DNA of 64,000 bases from positions 66,027,687-66,091,686 of the forward strand of contig CM065295.1 of the NCBI GenBank assembly GCA_032871835.1, in the 5' to 3' direction. Both the position numbers and the translations under genes were made by a program. This stretch comes from Dipteronia dyeriana. Its lineage: Eukaryota > Streptophyta > Magnoliopsida > Sapindales > Sapindaceae. The notes beneath the pieces were generated by a model. The model did no database searches. It was not told the DNA's origin and was given only the letters and a program-made list of their open reading frames with translations. Shown here one piece after another: positions 48,243 through 58,929 of this stretch (its first letter is position 1; every line of letters starts with the position of its first letter).

Positions 48243-49048
48243 TAGGGTTGTGCATGGTCTGATTTCAATTAGGTCCGGACCAAATAAAAAAATCCAGTAT
48301 TTTGAAAAACTAGACCAGTTTGGACCAATCACTTTTTCAAACCAGACCAAACCAAATTGTATCGGTTCAGTTTAGTCTGGTTTAGTCTAGCGGTTTTAAC
48401 TTATCACAAAAAAATAAATTAAAACATAATGAGAAGTTACATACATTTTGTTTTTCAAAAAAAAAACATACATTTCAAACTAAAATGTCAAGAAAAAAAA
48501 ACTAGAAAACACATTATCAATGAAGATCGACTGTTTTACACTTGATGATTAGAAAGTAGCAATAAAAATAAGAATTCTATCAAATAACTTGTTTTGTATT
48601 TGTGGTGTTGGCTTAGTTTAATTTTATATATTTTTTACTATTATTCAATGCAAAATATTTGATAACTTTATAAAGTAAACGGAAAAGAAAATATTCAATT
48701 TCATCATACAGTTCTTTTGACCTTGCACTAAAGTTGGTGGGTTAATAGAGCTCATGAATCAATAAATAACAGTTTTCGACTTTAATGTTTTTTTTTTTAT
48801 ATATAGTTTTATCGAAGAGTTTTTGGTGTAATCTATATGAGAATAAAAGTGTTTGTTAAAAATATTCAGTTTACGGTCCGATCTGGGTTCGATAAGTTTT
48901 GATCATAGATCGGACTAGACCATATGGTTTTATTATAATAAAACCATACCCTTTTTTTTTTAAAGTAAAAAACCAAACCAAACCAAGCCAAACGGTTTGG
49001 TTTGATTTGGTTCGGTTCACGGTTGATGGACTTTTTTGCCCATCCCTA
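48243..49048. mobile_element. hAT-type element G (ACCAGACC/GGTCCGG repeats), perfect TSD
   Basis: TSD GTTTAGAC is perfect (48235-48242 and 49049-49056). The ends are TAGGGTTGTGCATGG and TTTTGCCCATCCCTA. Subterminal words are ACCAGACC, GGTTTAG and AACCAAACC. AT-rich interior. Confidence 0.93.
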
Positions 49049-49093
49049 GTTTAGACAACCACTTGTTGTTGTATTAATTAATACAAACAGTAA

Positions 49094-51058
49094 GAGGTCG
49101 TTTGTTTTTTTATCTGAATATTGAACGATCCTGAATTTTTTTAATGACTAAATAGGGACTGAAATCTAAACATGAATGACATGTTTGTTTGTTTGGTTTT
49201 TCTCATATCTAAATGTATTGTTAACACGTATGTTTATTAAAAATAAAATTGTTCGAATATAAGTAATTTTACATTTATACATATATTAAACAATTATATA
49301 TATAATGTGGAATAAAAAACAATCCAAAAACTAATAATTATATATGAACACATATAATCACGATCTTCTTCTTTGATTACAAACAAACCTCATTTTTTTA
49401 AGAAAAGAAAATGTTTTTTTTTTCAAAAATAAAAATAACATTAAGAAAATTCATACAAAACACACACACACACACACACACACTCTCTCTCTATATATAT
49501 ATATAAATAAATACATCACCATAGTATCATAATAAAGTATCGATAATAAACATAAATATGAACAATGATTATGGTTCTTTTTTATTTTTAAAGTTATTTA
49601 AAATAAAAATATATTAAAATAAAGATTTCTATACCATACGTAATTTTGATGAAATTAAAAACATGTTATATATAGGGAGATAATATCGGAAGAAAAGATT
49701 TTATATTGTATTTAATGCAATTCAGTGATTTATAATGGGATAATTACTCTGGTGGCCATCGAATTAAATCATTGATGACAAACTGTCAAAATGACCATTG
49801 GATTGGAAAGTTATTCCAAAATGACCACTATTGGTGAATTTTACGACATTAATTGCCATTCCATTAAACTCTGTTAAATTTACTTTTAAATTTACTATTA
49901 AATAAATTGATATTTTAGTAACTTTATCTATAATTATAAAAATAAAATATAAAATATAAAATATAATACAACACAAATATGTAAACGATGAAGTTTTAGG
50001 GATTGTGTTGATTTGGATGAGTGAATTGCAACCGCTAGGGATGGAAGATTATTGGAAAAATGGGGAGGACAACATGCAAGAAAGGTGGTCTCCAAAACTG
50101 ATTATGTTTAATAGAAGACCCCTAAAATTGATTTTGCTCTATTTTGTATTGCCCGGGTGTTTCCTTCTGTTTTGGAGTCGCACTTTGTTGTTGTGTTCCC
50201 TTTTGTTTGTTCTTATTTTTAAAAGAAAAAAAATCAGCTAATTAGTTTTGTTTTTTTGAAACAACACAGAACAAGCAGGAAACAAACAACATGGGAAAGG
50301 AAAAAACTACAGAACAGGAAAACAAGAAAACAAAGTTAGAGCTGCATATCAACCTTCAATAAATCATCTAAAAAATGGGGGCACTACTCCATCCAAAAGG
50401 TATCATCTGATAACTTCAGTGCTTCCCCAGCCAAGGCAAAAGCATGCTTGTTTGCACATCAATCCATATTGTTCACAGCCACCCCATTACCCGTTAAATC
50501 AGTTAATTAGTTGGTGTGTGTTTTATTTCATTATTATATGAGTTTAGCCTTATATTATGAGATTTTATATATGAATTATGAGCTTATTTTTATACTTAAT
50601 TTATGAGTATAAACTGTTTGCGTAAATGTCTCATTGAAGTTATAAGGAATGTATTATATTTTTATATGTTCTGTGTATAGATTATGAGTATATTTTTATT
50701 TTTTTTCAGCTTAATTTAAAATTAGATTTGTATATTTTATTTTTGTAATTATAGATAAAGTTACTAAAATACCCATCTATTTAACGGTAAACTTAACAAA
50801 GTTTGATATAATGGCTATTGGTGTCACAAAATTCACCAATAATGGCCATTTTGGAACAACTTTCCAATCTAACAACTATTTTGATAGTGTGTCACCAAGT
50901 AATTATCCCATTTATAATTAAGTGAAAAGTCATAATTTTTTATTTTTTATTTTAGGTTGTTTTTTTAGGATTTTTAAGTTGTTTGACCACTTATAAAAAA
51001 AACTTAATAATTATGATTCAGACTCATTAAGTTTTAAGTGGAAAAAACAAACGACCCC
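49094..51058. mobile_element. Harbinger-like MITE with TAA target duplication
   Basis: TAA at 49091-49093 and 51059-51061. The ends GAGGTCGTTTGTTTTTT and, reversed, GGGGTCGTTTGTTTTTT differ at one base in 17. It is split by the MULE at 49737-50909. A CA/CT/TA compound microsatellite lies at 49460-49505. Confidence 0.85.
49737..50909. mobile_element. MULE with perfect 9-bp TSD carrying a LINE RNase H fragment
   Basis: ATTTATAAT at 49728-49736 and 50910-50918. The TIRs exceed 150 bp, with GGGATAATTACTCTGG left and GGGATAATTACTTGG, reversed, right. On the minus strand about 50345-50490 reads CANKHAFALAGEALKLSDDT and FWME, like the C-terminal end of a plant LINE RNase H domain. The LINE piece was captured by, or inserted into, the MULE. 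Confidence 0.88.
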
Positions 51059-51886
51059 TAACCGCAGCGGCATTACATATAATATAAAGCAGTTAAGTTG
51101 GTTTCCAATGTGTTACGTTTATATTTGTTTTTTTTTTTATATATTTCAAACCAAATTCTGATCACAACGCAAAAAAAAATTTAAAAAAAAATTATGAAAA
51201 GATATATATTAAATTACAATTTTTTTTTATATTATTTAGTTTATTAATGATTTATAATATTGTTTAGTTTATTAATGATTTATAATATTTTTATTTTAAA
51301 ACTTTTAGTATAACAAATATATGTTTTAAAACAATTTTGTTTTAAAATTTTTGTTAATTTTTGTTATAAAAATATAATATAATGTAATACTGGTATGCAC
51401 TAATTAGCATAATCCAATACACTCAAATCCAATCTAAATACTATATGGTACGATGTACCAAACATGCCCTGAATGTTGTATCAACAAATTTCTGCATAAA
51501 TAACATAAAGGCGGAACAATAGGACAAAACAAAGGATGCCAATTGGAAAATACAAATAGATTTTGTTGCAATTATATCATATGAGAAACAAAACCAAGTT
51601 GCAAACCTGAGAAGTTGATCAGACATATAAATATTCAGTCATTAACAATCTCAGATAGCTACTTTTGTTTTGACAGTAAAAGCTACCGGCACCCTAGTAG
51701 CGAGTAGTTAGAGAAATGCCATTTCAAATGACAGCGGCAATAAACTATTACAATTTAGGAGCTACAAGAGGGGGACGATTTCACTGATGCAGCGGGTTTG
51801 AGTGGTAGACACCTCATCTCGTCCCATTCGATGGTCGTTACGGGGATGGATAATTTCCGATTTCCGATTTCCGATTTCCTTTTTTC

Positions 51887-52917
51887 TTAATGGCAACGTG
51901 AAAAGCAATAGAAGCAAGAAAACCAGCTGCTTGCAACAGACTTGGCAGTAGTGGCTTGAGGGCTTTGTGGACTTGTAGATGGTTGGTTCTCATTTTCGAC
52001 CTTTTCGGCCTCCAATTTTGCAGAGCTATTTCTTCCAACACCACCCAATCTGAAATGAACCAACCTAATTTAGTACAACATGTTTGTGTGTGTACATTTG
52101 TAAAAACTAGTGACTTAGAATTAGGAACTTACAGTGGGAATGCAAAAGATTTGGCACTAGTAGGACTCTCATCAGAACGACAAGAGACATTAACATCTTC
52201 AGCACAAGGCATCATCTTTTTCTTAGTATGATCTTCTGCAATTTCAACAATTACCGCTTTTTGTGTATAAGCTGACACATCTGAGTCCTTGTCCATTTCA
52301 TCTTCAGATTTTCCATCCATGTTCTCTGCTTCTGTCACTACAGGTAGGCTAGGTTGATGAACATGATGAACAGGTTGCTCAGGCTTGCCAACTATAATTG
52401 GCTCATCAGGCTTGAACAATTTAAGCGAATCATTACGCTTTGCCATTTTAATTTGCTCGTCTAACTTGGACAGTTCTCCGGATTTATACAACATATAAAC
52501 ATGGTCTCTAGAGAAGCTTCCATTTCCCAGTTGAATACTGAATAATGATTCATTTGAAGCTACACTCCATTCTACAGGTGTTGTAGATCTGCTAGCAAAA
52601 ACGGCTGATGGAATCCGTTTAGGGTCATAGCCTCTGGGATGTGCAGCGGTAAGAGTAGTAGAGGATTGCGGTGCTTGCCCACCAACTTCTGGTGTCCAAT
52701 TGGGTCCTTGTGCCACAGGGTCAGGGTTATTTGGTTTGAATTTGCAAATTTTATCATTGAGAGCATTTATGTCAAGGATATAATCCCGCAAAGAATCTGA
52801 CGATGATGGCGAATAAGAAGAAGAAGAGGGTGGATCATTTCCTTGATTATTCGAATCAACACATGAATCATTCACCTCCAAATGTTTCCTATTTTCATTC
52901 CCATGTTCGGAATCCAT
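51887..52917 (-). CDS. Uncharacterised plant protein, 315 aa, Cys-rich C terminus
   Basis: Coding exons are 52917-52133 and 52049-51887. The 83-bp intron has a consensus CT|GTAAGT donor and TTTCAG acceptor. A non-coding 5' exon is likely, since TTTGCAG precedes the ATG by 28 bases. I recognise no named domain. Visible features are a Ser-rich N terminus (30-42), a block RDYILDINALNDKICKF (44-60), then RGYDPKRIPSAVFASRSTTP (95-114) with EWSVASNESLFSI following, and a charged helix around SKLDEQIKMAKRNDSLK. The protein ends WFSCFYCFSRCH, four Cys among aromatics, a candidate S-acylation or metal site. No signal peptide is seen. The conserved blocks suggest a real plant family, but I assign no function. 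Confidence 0.8.
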
Positions 52918-53040
52918 CGTCTCAATTATCTGATTACACTGCAAATACAATGCTAGCAACATGAATTTGACAGCAGAAAAAAAGATACAGATAATGCAAA
53001 ATGATAAATCATAATACAGGATTGTCTTTAAAAGCTGCAA

Positions 53041-53840
53041 AACTAGAATTCAATTTAATTGATCACCGTGTTCTTCAAGTAAATAATGCACCAACATCTC
53101 CAATTGCAACATTACATTAAAAAAAGGCTACAAAAACACTTACCACAATAAAAAAAAAAAAAAATCAACTTGCAAAATCAGCTAGGGATGCTCAAGTATT
53201 ACAAGTATCTGTTCACAAACTTAAAAAATAAAAATAAAAAATGAATTCCAATAATGAAATCCAAAAAAGCTTTATAGAATAAAAGAAGCCAAACCCATGT
53301 AGAGAAAGCACAAAAACTTGGAAAATAAATGTTGAGAATGGAAGATGAGAAGTTACAGCTGGTAGTGACCAGAGAGGACACAAGTTGGATATTTGGTTTT
53401 CTTGGTACCGCAACATGCAACAAAGTAGTTAAGAAGAGAAAGAGATAGCGAGGTTTCCTTTTGAGGGTAACCAAGTAACAGACTTTGGCAATAACAAACG
53501 CGTAAACGTTTGTTGATTGGTTAAACAAGATTGGTCTTGTCTTAAAATAGCTATGGAATATACTACAATAACTAAACCAAACCCACCTTAACACACTCAA
53601 CTTTTAACGGCATATACTTTGGTAAGGCCTTTTTCTTTTCCACTAATAGATTGGCTATTCATGGTTTGAGCTTAGTGTCTGATAGGAGACTTCTTATCGC
53701 ATTTATTTCATACTTAATAATGTAAATAATAAAAATTATACGTCTATAATTTAAGATTGATAATTCAGGTTCATCGATGGTGTTGAATCAAGAATCAAGT
53801 GACATTTAAAATGAGACCGGCAAATTTAGATATATGATAT
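53041..53840. other. Upstream region of the 51887 gene
   Basis: This should contain the promoter and the first, non-coding exon. The exact exon could not be fixed. The ORFs at 53199-53600 are not believable proteins. Confidence 0.4.
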
Positions 53841-53842
53841 TA

Positions 53843-54195
53843 GGATATGTTTGGTAGGGAGGAAAGAAAATAAGAAGGATGGAAATATTTAGATTTTGGA
53901 GGGATATAAAAGATGAGGGAAAGAAGAGAAAATAAATTTCCTTTGAGTTGTTTGGTAAAAAGGAAGGAAAGAAGATTGAATGGAAAATCCTCTTTATTAA
54001 TTTTACTATTTTATCCTTATATTATAGTTTATAGTTTATATATTTTTATATTTAATAAATAAATATAATTTATATAATATTGAATCTAGATTTCTTTTTT
54101 CTCTCCATACCAAACGCACACTTTTCAATTTTCTTCTCCATTTTCCCTCCACCATTTTCTTTCCTCTCCATTTTCCTTCCTACCAAACAAAAGGC
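53843..54195. mobile_element. MITE, about 350 bp
   Basis: TGTTTGGTAGGGAGGAAAGA on the left faces TGTTTGGTAGGAAGGAAAAT, reversed, on the right. Purine-rich arms continue inward for about 60 bases. The exact ends and TSD are obscured because the next element abuts it. Confidence 0.7.
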
Positions 54196-54201
54196 CAGGG
54201 T

Positions 54202-54868
54202 TAGGGGTGGGCACTAAGTTGCAATTCGAACCGAACCGAACCTAAAAAAGGGTCTTCGGTTCGTAGCATTAATTCGGTTTAAAAATTAAAAATCGAAAAA
54301 GATTTCGGTTCGAACCGGTTTGCATTTCTAAAAACCGGATTGAACCGTATAAACCACATATATAACTAAAAAAAACTCTAATATTTTCTAGTGTTATTTT
54401 AGTTGTAATTTTGATTTGGAGTTGGATTGTATATTTTTAGCGATGTATTTTTATGTGATGTATTGTTATTAATCGATTTTTGAACTTTTATTTTGGAGTT
54501 TAGAATGGATTTGTTATTAACTTATTATTATGTAATATGTCTTTAAATGATTTATTATTATTTTTTATATATTTTAAAGTTAGATTTGATTTGGGTTTTT
54601 TTGGTTTTGGGCAATTCAAATGACCAAAATTAGTATCCATCAGTCCATTAAGGCATTAATGTTAAAAACATATTCAAAAGACTCATTAAGCTAGCCGACC
54701 CATTAGCCTAAAACCAAATTGAATCGAACCGATTAAAATCAGTTCAATTCATTTTGGTTTCCATTTCTTATCCGATTTAAACCGGTTCAATTTTGGATGA
54801 ATCGAAATATTTTAGATTCAATTCGGTCTTATCCAAAATCAAATTGAATCGAACCGTGCCCATCCTTA
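54202..54868. mobile_element. hAT-type element E (AACCGA repeats) directly upstream of CRR7
   Basis: The ends are TAGGGGTGGGCAC and GTGCCCATCCTTA. The flanks GCCAGGGT and ATCAGGAT match at 5 of 8 positions. It is the full-length sister of element A (2936-4696). Near 54612 it has the intact site where element B sits in A. It ends 155 bases before the CRR7 ATG. Confidence 0.8.
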
Positions 54869-55023
54869 ATCAGGATACAGTTGTTGAAATCAAAGGATAG
54901 AAAATGAGGATGGCATTCATGTAAATATGTTGAAAGTTGAAGGTGAGATATGAAAGACCAAAGAGGGGCTCAGTTTTATCACGTTATCTATCTCCAAAGG
55001 CAGTTTGGAGTTCAGAAATCACA

Positions 55024-56158
55024 ATGCTAAGAGTTGCAGTGAAGACTGTTTCAATGGAGGGAGTAACCTTAAATAATCAGCTACTGAGGGATAAACTTCA
55101 TAGTTTTAACAGTAAGCTCTACCCTTTCTCTTTTCAACTGTTTAATTTTTAATTACCAATTACCAATTAAATTGTGTTAATGATAAAAATTTCTCTATAA
55201 TCTTCTTAAGTTGAGTTAGAATAGTGCAAAAAGAAAGTGATTAAATTTTCAATTTTCAGAATTGCTAAGGTTGACTGTTGAGACTTGTATTTGCAATTGA
55301 TTTTCAAAGTTCAAATATTTCCAACATCTTACTAGATATCAGAAGTGGACAATGCAGTTGTAATGTATAGATTCTGCCAAAATTTCTTACTTTTGTATTG
55401 GTATATTGCATTAACAAGAATCAAAAAGTAGACTCGAAAGAATTTGGAAAACATTTTTCAAGCAACTAATCTCTTCCTATTCAAAGCTATGGAAGCTTAT
55501 TTTATTTTTCTTTGTGGATAAAAACACTTAAAATTCTTACCAACATGACTGGCAGATGTTTTTCGATTTACATAACCCATTTAGAAACATTAGTCGTTGT
55601 TAAGTTTCTGACAGTAGCACCACTTTTTTGAAGGTAAAAATGAATCAAGACAACATACTCTTGCACCATTTGTTCAAGCATGTTCACTAGCTGTTACAGA
55701 GAATTTGATTTTTTCTTTAAATTCCCCACAACCTAAAATTGCAAGCCACCAAATTGTTGCAGTAAAGGTTAGTAGTCTTCCTCTAGTTAATTTAATTTGA
55801 TGTTGCTGCTCAAGTGAAATCTATTATTGTAATACATTGGCATTTGCAGTATTTTCTTTTTTACGATTGTTTGTCGGGTCAGGTTTGTGCTACAAGGAGG
55901 AGGAGAATAGCATATTCGAGGACCGAAACTTACGTGCTGTTGGAACCAGGAAAAGAAGAGATGTTTGTTACAGAAGAAGAGTTGAATGCCAGGTTGACAT
56001 ATTGGCTTGAAAATTGGCCTGGTAAGGCGTTACCGCGTGACCTTGCAAGATTTGCAACCATTGATGAGGCTGTTTCTTTCCTAATAACTTCTGTTTGTGA
56101 ACTTGAACTTGAGGGCGACGTTGGTTCACTCCAATGGTATGAAGTTCGCCTGGAGTGA
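55024..56158 (+). CDS. CRR7: CHLORORESPIRATORY REDUCTION 7 (CRR7), chloroplast NDH assembly factor, 143 aa
   Basis: Rebuilt from three exons: 55024-55111 (ends AACA|GTAAGC), 55700-55767 (TTACAG| to AAG|GTTAGT) and 55883-56158 (GGTCAG| to TGA). The frame joins at both introns. The conserved core is in exon 3: [20 protein letters not shown], then [17 protein letters not shown] and the C-terminal [12 protein letters not shown]. The N terminus is basic and rich in Ser, Asn and Leu with few acidic residues, as expected for a transit peptide. CRR7 is a plant-specific stromal factor needed to assemble the chloroplast NADH dehydrogenase-like complex (subcomplex A), which drives cyclic electron flow around photosystem I. 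The start ATG is the first in frame; a stop lies upstream at 54931. Element E sits in its proximal promoter. Exon 3 is certain; exon 1 is less so. Confidence 0.9.
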
Positions 56159-56766
56159 AGAGACAAGAGAATTGAAGCTTAAATGTATACGATGGATTTG
56201 GATCTTCTGCTTGCCTAACCTTTTGTTACATTTTTCCGAAAATTCTGAAAGATGAATGTAGCTAATCCCTAACCCATAAACTTTGAATGTTTGTGGATTA
56301 TGTAAATTTAATATGGTGATGCCCTGAAAGTACTATGTGATTTGTAAATTACTGCCGTGTATGTGAGATGCTTGATTAAATGCCGAAAAGAAGTGTTTTT
56401 GGGACAATTATTCGATGATCGTTGTGACATGCTCCTTATCTCACCCAAGTTCTCACACACAAACTCAAACCGTTCACTTGGGCCAAAAAAATATGGTCAC
56501 AGTTTGACAAATTTAAACCGACAAACTATGTTTTCTTTTTCTTTTTGCAAGAAACTAAATGCAGTAAAACTTGAGCAAAATTACATTACACTCCATATTT
56601 CCTGAAATTTAAAAAGGAAGTAGGTTCTACTTGTACAACTCATCCCATAAAAATTTCCTGTTGTGTACATACACAGAAGAAGATTACCGCTGCAGACAAA
56701 CAAATTAATCCGACTGAAGAGAATTCATCTGATGATCCAAGCGTAAAAGAAAGTCATCATCCCACT
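56159..56766. other. Tail-to-tail spacer between CRR7 and the small gene
   Basis: Holds the 3' UTRs of two convergent genes. On the minus strand near 56700-56790 a second frame (SDLKWDDDFLLRL) is open but overlaps exon 3 of the small gene out of frame. Confidence 0.5.
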
Positions 56767-57394
56767 TCAGATCTGAAACAGACCCGCACGTTGAACAAGC
56801 AATTCTTGAATCTGCAATTCGCACAACAGAATATTTTCCACATTCATCAAATTACAATCTTTCCAATTCCCAAAATGTATAATGAACGAAAAATTGCTAG
56901 CATCAGTCGAAAGAAAGTCGCAGACTATCTAAGTGACATATATCTATCATCGCGAAAGCTCAAACTAATACTAACAACACCAAATTAAAGTATGCAGACC
57001 TTGGGCTGATTTAAGCTCGGAGGCAAAAGGGCACCGCCCTTTCTGTTTCTGGCAAGCAACCCTTTCGAAACAGGGGACATCATCGAGTCAGTAGGGCTCC
57101 GATACCTTTTAAAAAATGAACAAAAAACACATCAGAACAAAATTGTGTAACACAACTATTAACTTGTTTAGAAGATCAAAGGGTACATCGAATTTCATGC
57201 CTTTCGGGGTATTTAAATGCCTTGGGAACTTTAAGGCGATCCGGGGTACTAGTTTTACGCAAGTCATTGCCGGAATCTTGAGAGTTTTGATGTTCAGATT
57301 GTTGACCCTGACTCTGAGGCGGTGTTTGATGCTCGGATGTTGTGTTTTCTACATGAATTGGACTTGTGGAAGGCGTTTCGATGGCCTTCTCCAT
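56767..57394 (-). CDS. Small conserved plant protein, 114 aa, three exons, GC-AG intron
   Basis: Exons are 57394-57201, 57105-57000 and 56811-56767. The first intron (57200-57106, 95 bp) begins GC, not GT (GAAAG|GCATGA), and ends AAAAG. The second (56999-56812) is GT-AG. The joined protein reads through smoothly: a Pro/Gln/Ser-rich N terminus, a basic core LKVPKAFKYPER joined to YRSPTDSMMSPVSKGLL, then ARNRKGGALLPPSLNQPK and a short helix IQELLVQ. Splicing at the core completes an Arg codon exactly. The core looks like a conserved plant family, but I cannot name it. No membrane segment or signal. SPT and SPV sites could be phosphorylated by proline-directed kinases. Three AACGG cores lie upstream. 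Confidence 0.78.
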
Positions 57395-57548
57395 TGGCGT
57401 ATTATAAGTACTGAAAATTTGAAGGTTGGAAAGAGAGGGGAAGAGAGAGTTTGTAGTGAAAACTTTGATTAAAATCAAGAGAGGATTGTGTTAAATATAT
57501 GTTATATTGTTATGTTATAAGCTCTTTTGAGTTTTGGAGTTGGTGATG

Positions 57549-57593
57549 CCGTTTAAGGAAAAAGGGATTGTAACGGTCGAATTTAGGCCCGTT
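57549..57593 (-). promoter_or_regulatory. Three AACGG/CCGTT cores upstream of the small gene
   Basis: CCGTT at 57549-57553, AACGG at 57572-57576 and CCGTT at 57589-57593, about 160-200 bases before the ATG. AACGG is the core of the mitosis-specific activator element bound by three-repeat Myb factors. A TATATTTAA box on the minus strand lies at about 57491-57500. Confidence 0.5.
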
Positions 57594-57825
57594 GAGATTT
57601 CAAATATAAAACTTTGTACGGTATCTCCGGTTCAGCATTTGCCACCCATCAAATGGTGGCTCCCAACTTGACGTGGCAAGATTTAATTCCGCCCCCTAAT
57701 ACTAGTCAAGTTTTTATATTTTTTTGCTAATTATATTTTGACCTTTATTTACTTATAAGTGATATCGGCACCCCTATAGTGACCTAATAATGCCACATTA
57801 AAAAAAATAGTTTAATTATATTGGC

Positions 57826-58080
57826 ATAGACATGTCGCCTATTTCGGTTTTGGTTCCAGAGGAATCAGAATCAGAATCAGAATCAGAATCAGAACCGTCG
57901 GTTCCGGTTCCGACAGTTCGGTTCCTTTTTTGTGTGTGTTTATATATATAATCTTATTTAATAAAAAACAATTAGACATGTAAAATTGTACACGCATTTT
58001 ATTGGGTCACCCGAAAAGAAAAGAAAAGAAAATAAATAAATCACAAATTAAACGGTTCAACCATTTTTTCTTTTAAAATA

Positions 58081-58147
<67 letters not shown>

Positions 58148-58301
58148 TTGGAACTGTCGATTCCAGTCCGATTCGAACCGGACGGTTCCCCAAAATTGGA
58201 ACCGAAATCGAAAAACTTTTCTGATTCCGGTTTCGATTTTTCCGGTTCGGTTCACTAGTTTGAACTAGACCAATGTTATATCTATTAATTGGCACCCCTA
58301 T
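57826..58301. mobile_element. hAT-type element H, degraded (AACCG and GAATCA repeats)
   Basis: Right end TGGCACCCCTA fits the TAGGGGTGCC end of the group. The left end is unclear (possibly TAGACATGTCGCC at 57826). Subterminal GGTTCCGGTTCCG and AACCGGACGG words, plus GAATCA repeated five times at 57870-57893. A long (AAT)n microsatellite (58081-58146) fills the middle. TSD cannot be confirmed. Confidence 0.5.
58081..58146 (+). repeat. (AAT)n microsatellite
   Basis: About 22 units of AAT, uninterrupted. Confidence 0.98.
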
Positions 58302-58345
58302 AATGACCTAATAATGACCTAATGACCCATATAATGACCTATTAT

Positions 58346-58470
58346 GAGTAATGTTAGATGTCCCACATTCTTTTTCAAATGATGCGGCACGTGAGGTGTC
58401 AATATCATTTTTATATGATGTTGATACCTCACATACCACATCATTTGTGATAAAATTTTGGGACACCTAA
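58346..58470. mobile_element. Palindromic mini-MITE, about 120 bp
   Basis: TTAGATGTCCCACATT left pairs with TTAGGTGTCCCAAAAT, reversed, right. The arms continue through CAAATGATG and GTGAGGT to a TATATGATG loop. TGAGTA flanks both sides. Confidence 0.7.
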
Positions 58471-58484
58471 TGAGTAGGGGATCC

Positions 58485-58920
58485 TCGTACATGGTGAATA
58501 ACCAAATTCCAATTGAAATGAAATCTTTAGGATAAATCAATGCAATTTAGGAGGAATCAATGAAAAGACATCAATTCAAATCCTGGATTTTCGAATTGAG
58601 AGAGATATTGAGAGAGGTCAAGAATTCTCACTATTTCTTAGATTCATGGACCCAATTCAATTCAGTGGGATCTTTCATTCCCATTTTTTTCCACCAAGAA
58701 CGTTTTATAAAACTCTTGGACCTACGAATTTTGAGTATCCTACTTTCACGCAATTCACAGGGTTCAACAAGCAATCGATATTTCACGATCAAGGGTGTAG
58801 TACTATTTGTAGTAGCGATCCTTATATATCGTATTAACAATCGAAATATGGTCGCAAGAAAAAATCTCTATTTGACGGGGCTTCTTCCTATACCTATGAA
58901 TTCGATTCGACCCAGAAATA
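58485..58920 (+). pseudogene. ycf2: Plastid ycf2 5' fragment in nuclear DNA (NUPT)
   Basis: The ORF opening near 58560 is the N terminus of plastid Ycf2: [20 protein letters not shown], then [17 protein letters not shown] and [18 protein letters not shown]. The preceding AGGAGGAATCAATG is the plastid upstream region. Resemblance ends abruptly after GACCCAGAAAT (about 58918), about 120 codons into a gene of over 2000. A few substitutions (for example LRI in place of the usual PRI) show it is a decaying nuclear copy. It cannot make Ycf2. Confidence 0.93.
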
Positions 58921-58929
58921 GAAATTTAC

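Larger units (their letters stand above)
48166..51469. mobile_element. Possible outer DNA element holding three nested insertions
   Basis: GGGTGCATTTGTTTC on the left faces GGGCATGTTTGGTAC, reversed, on the right. The flanks TAA and TGA would be a decayed 3-bp TSD. Removing the nested elements leaves about 500 bases. The call rests on weak end similarity. Confidence 0.4.
57769..58315. repeat. Direct repeat flanking the AACCG-rich element
   Basis: GGCACCCCTATAGTGACCTA at 57769 and GGCACCCCTATAATGACCTA at 58290, each continuing ATAATG. The two copies are in the same orientation, about 520 bp apart. Confidence 0.8.

Noticed and set aside
56700..56812. Open frame SDLKWDDDFLLRLDHQ as an alternative last exon of the small gene
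   Set aside because: The phase does not match exon 2. The phase-0 reading IQELLVQ directly after QPK fits the splice sites.
58041..58295. ORFs with poly-Leu or poly-Tyr
   Set aside because: These are the (AAT)n microsatellite read in two frames.
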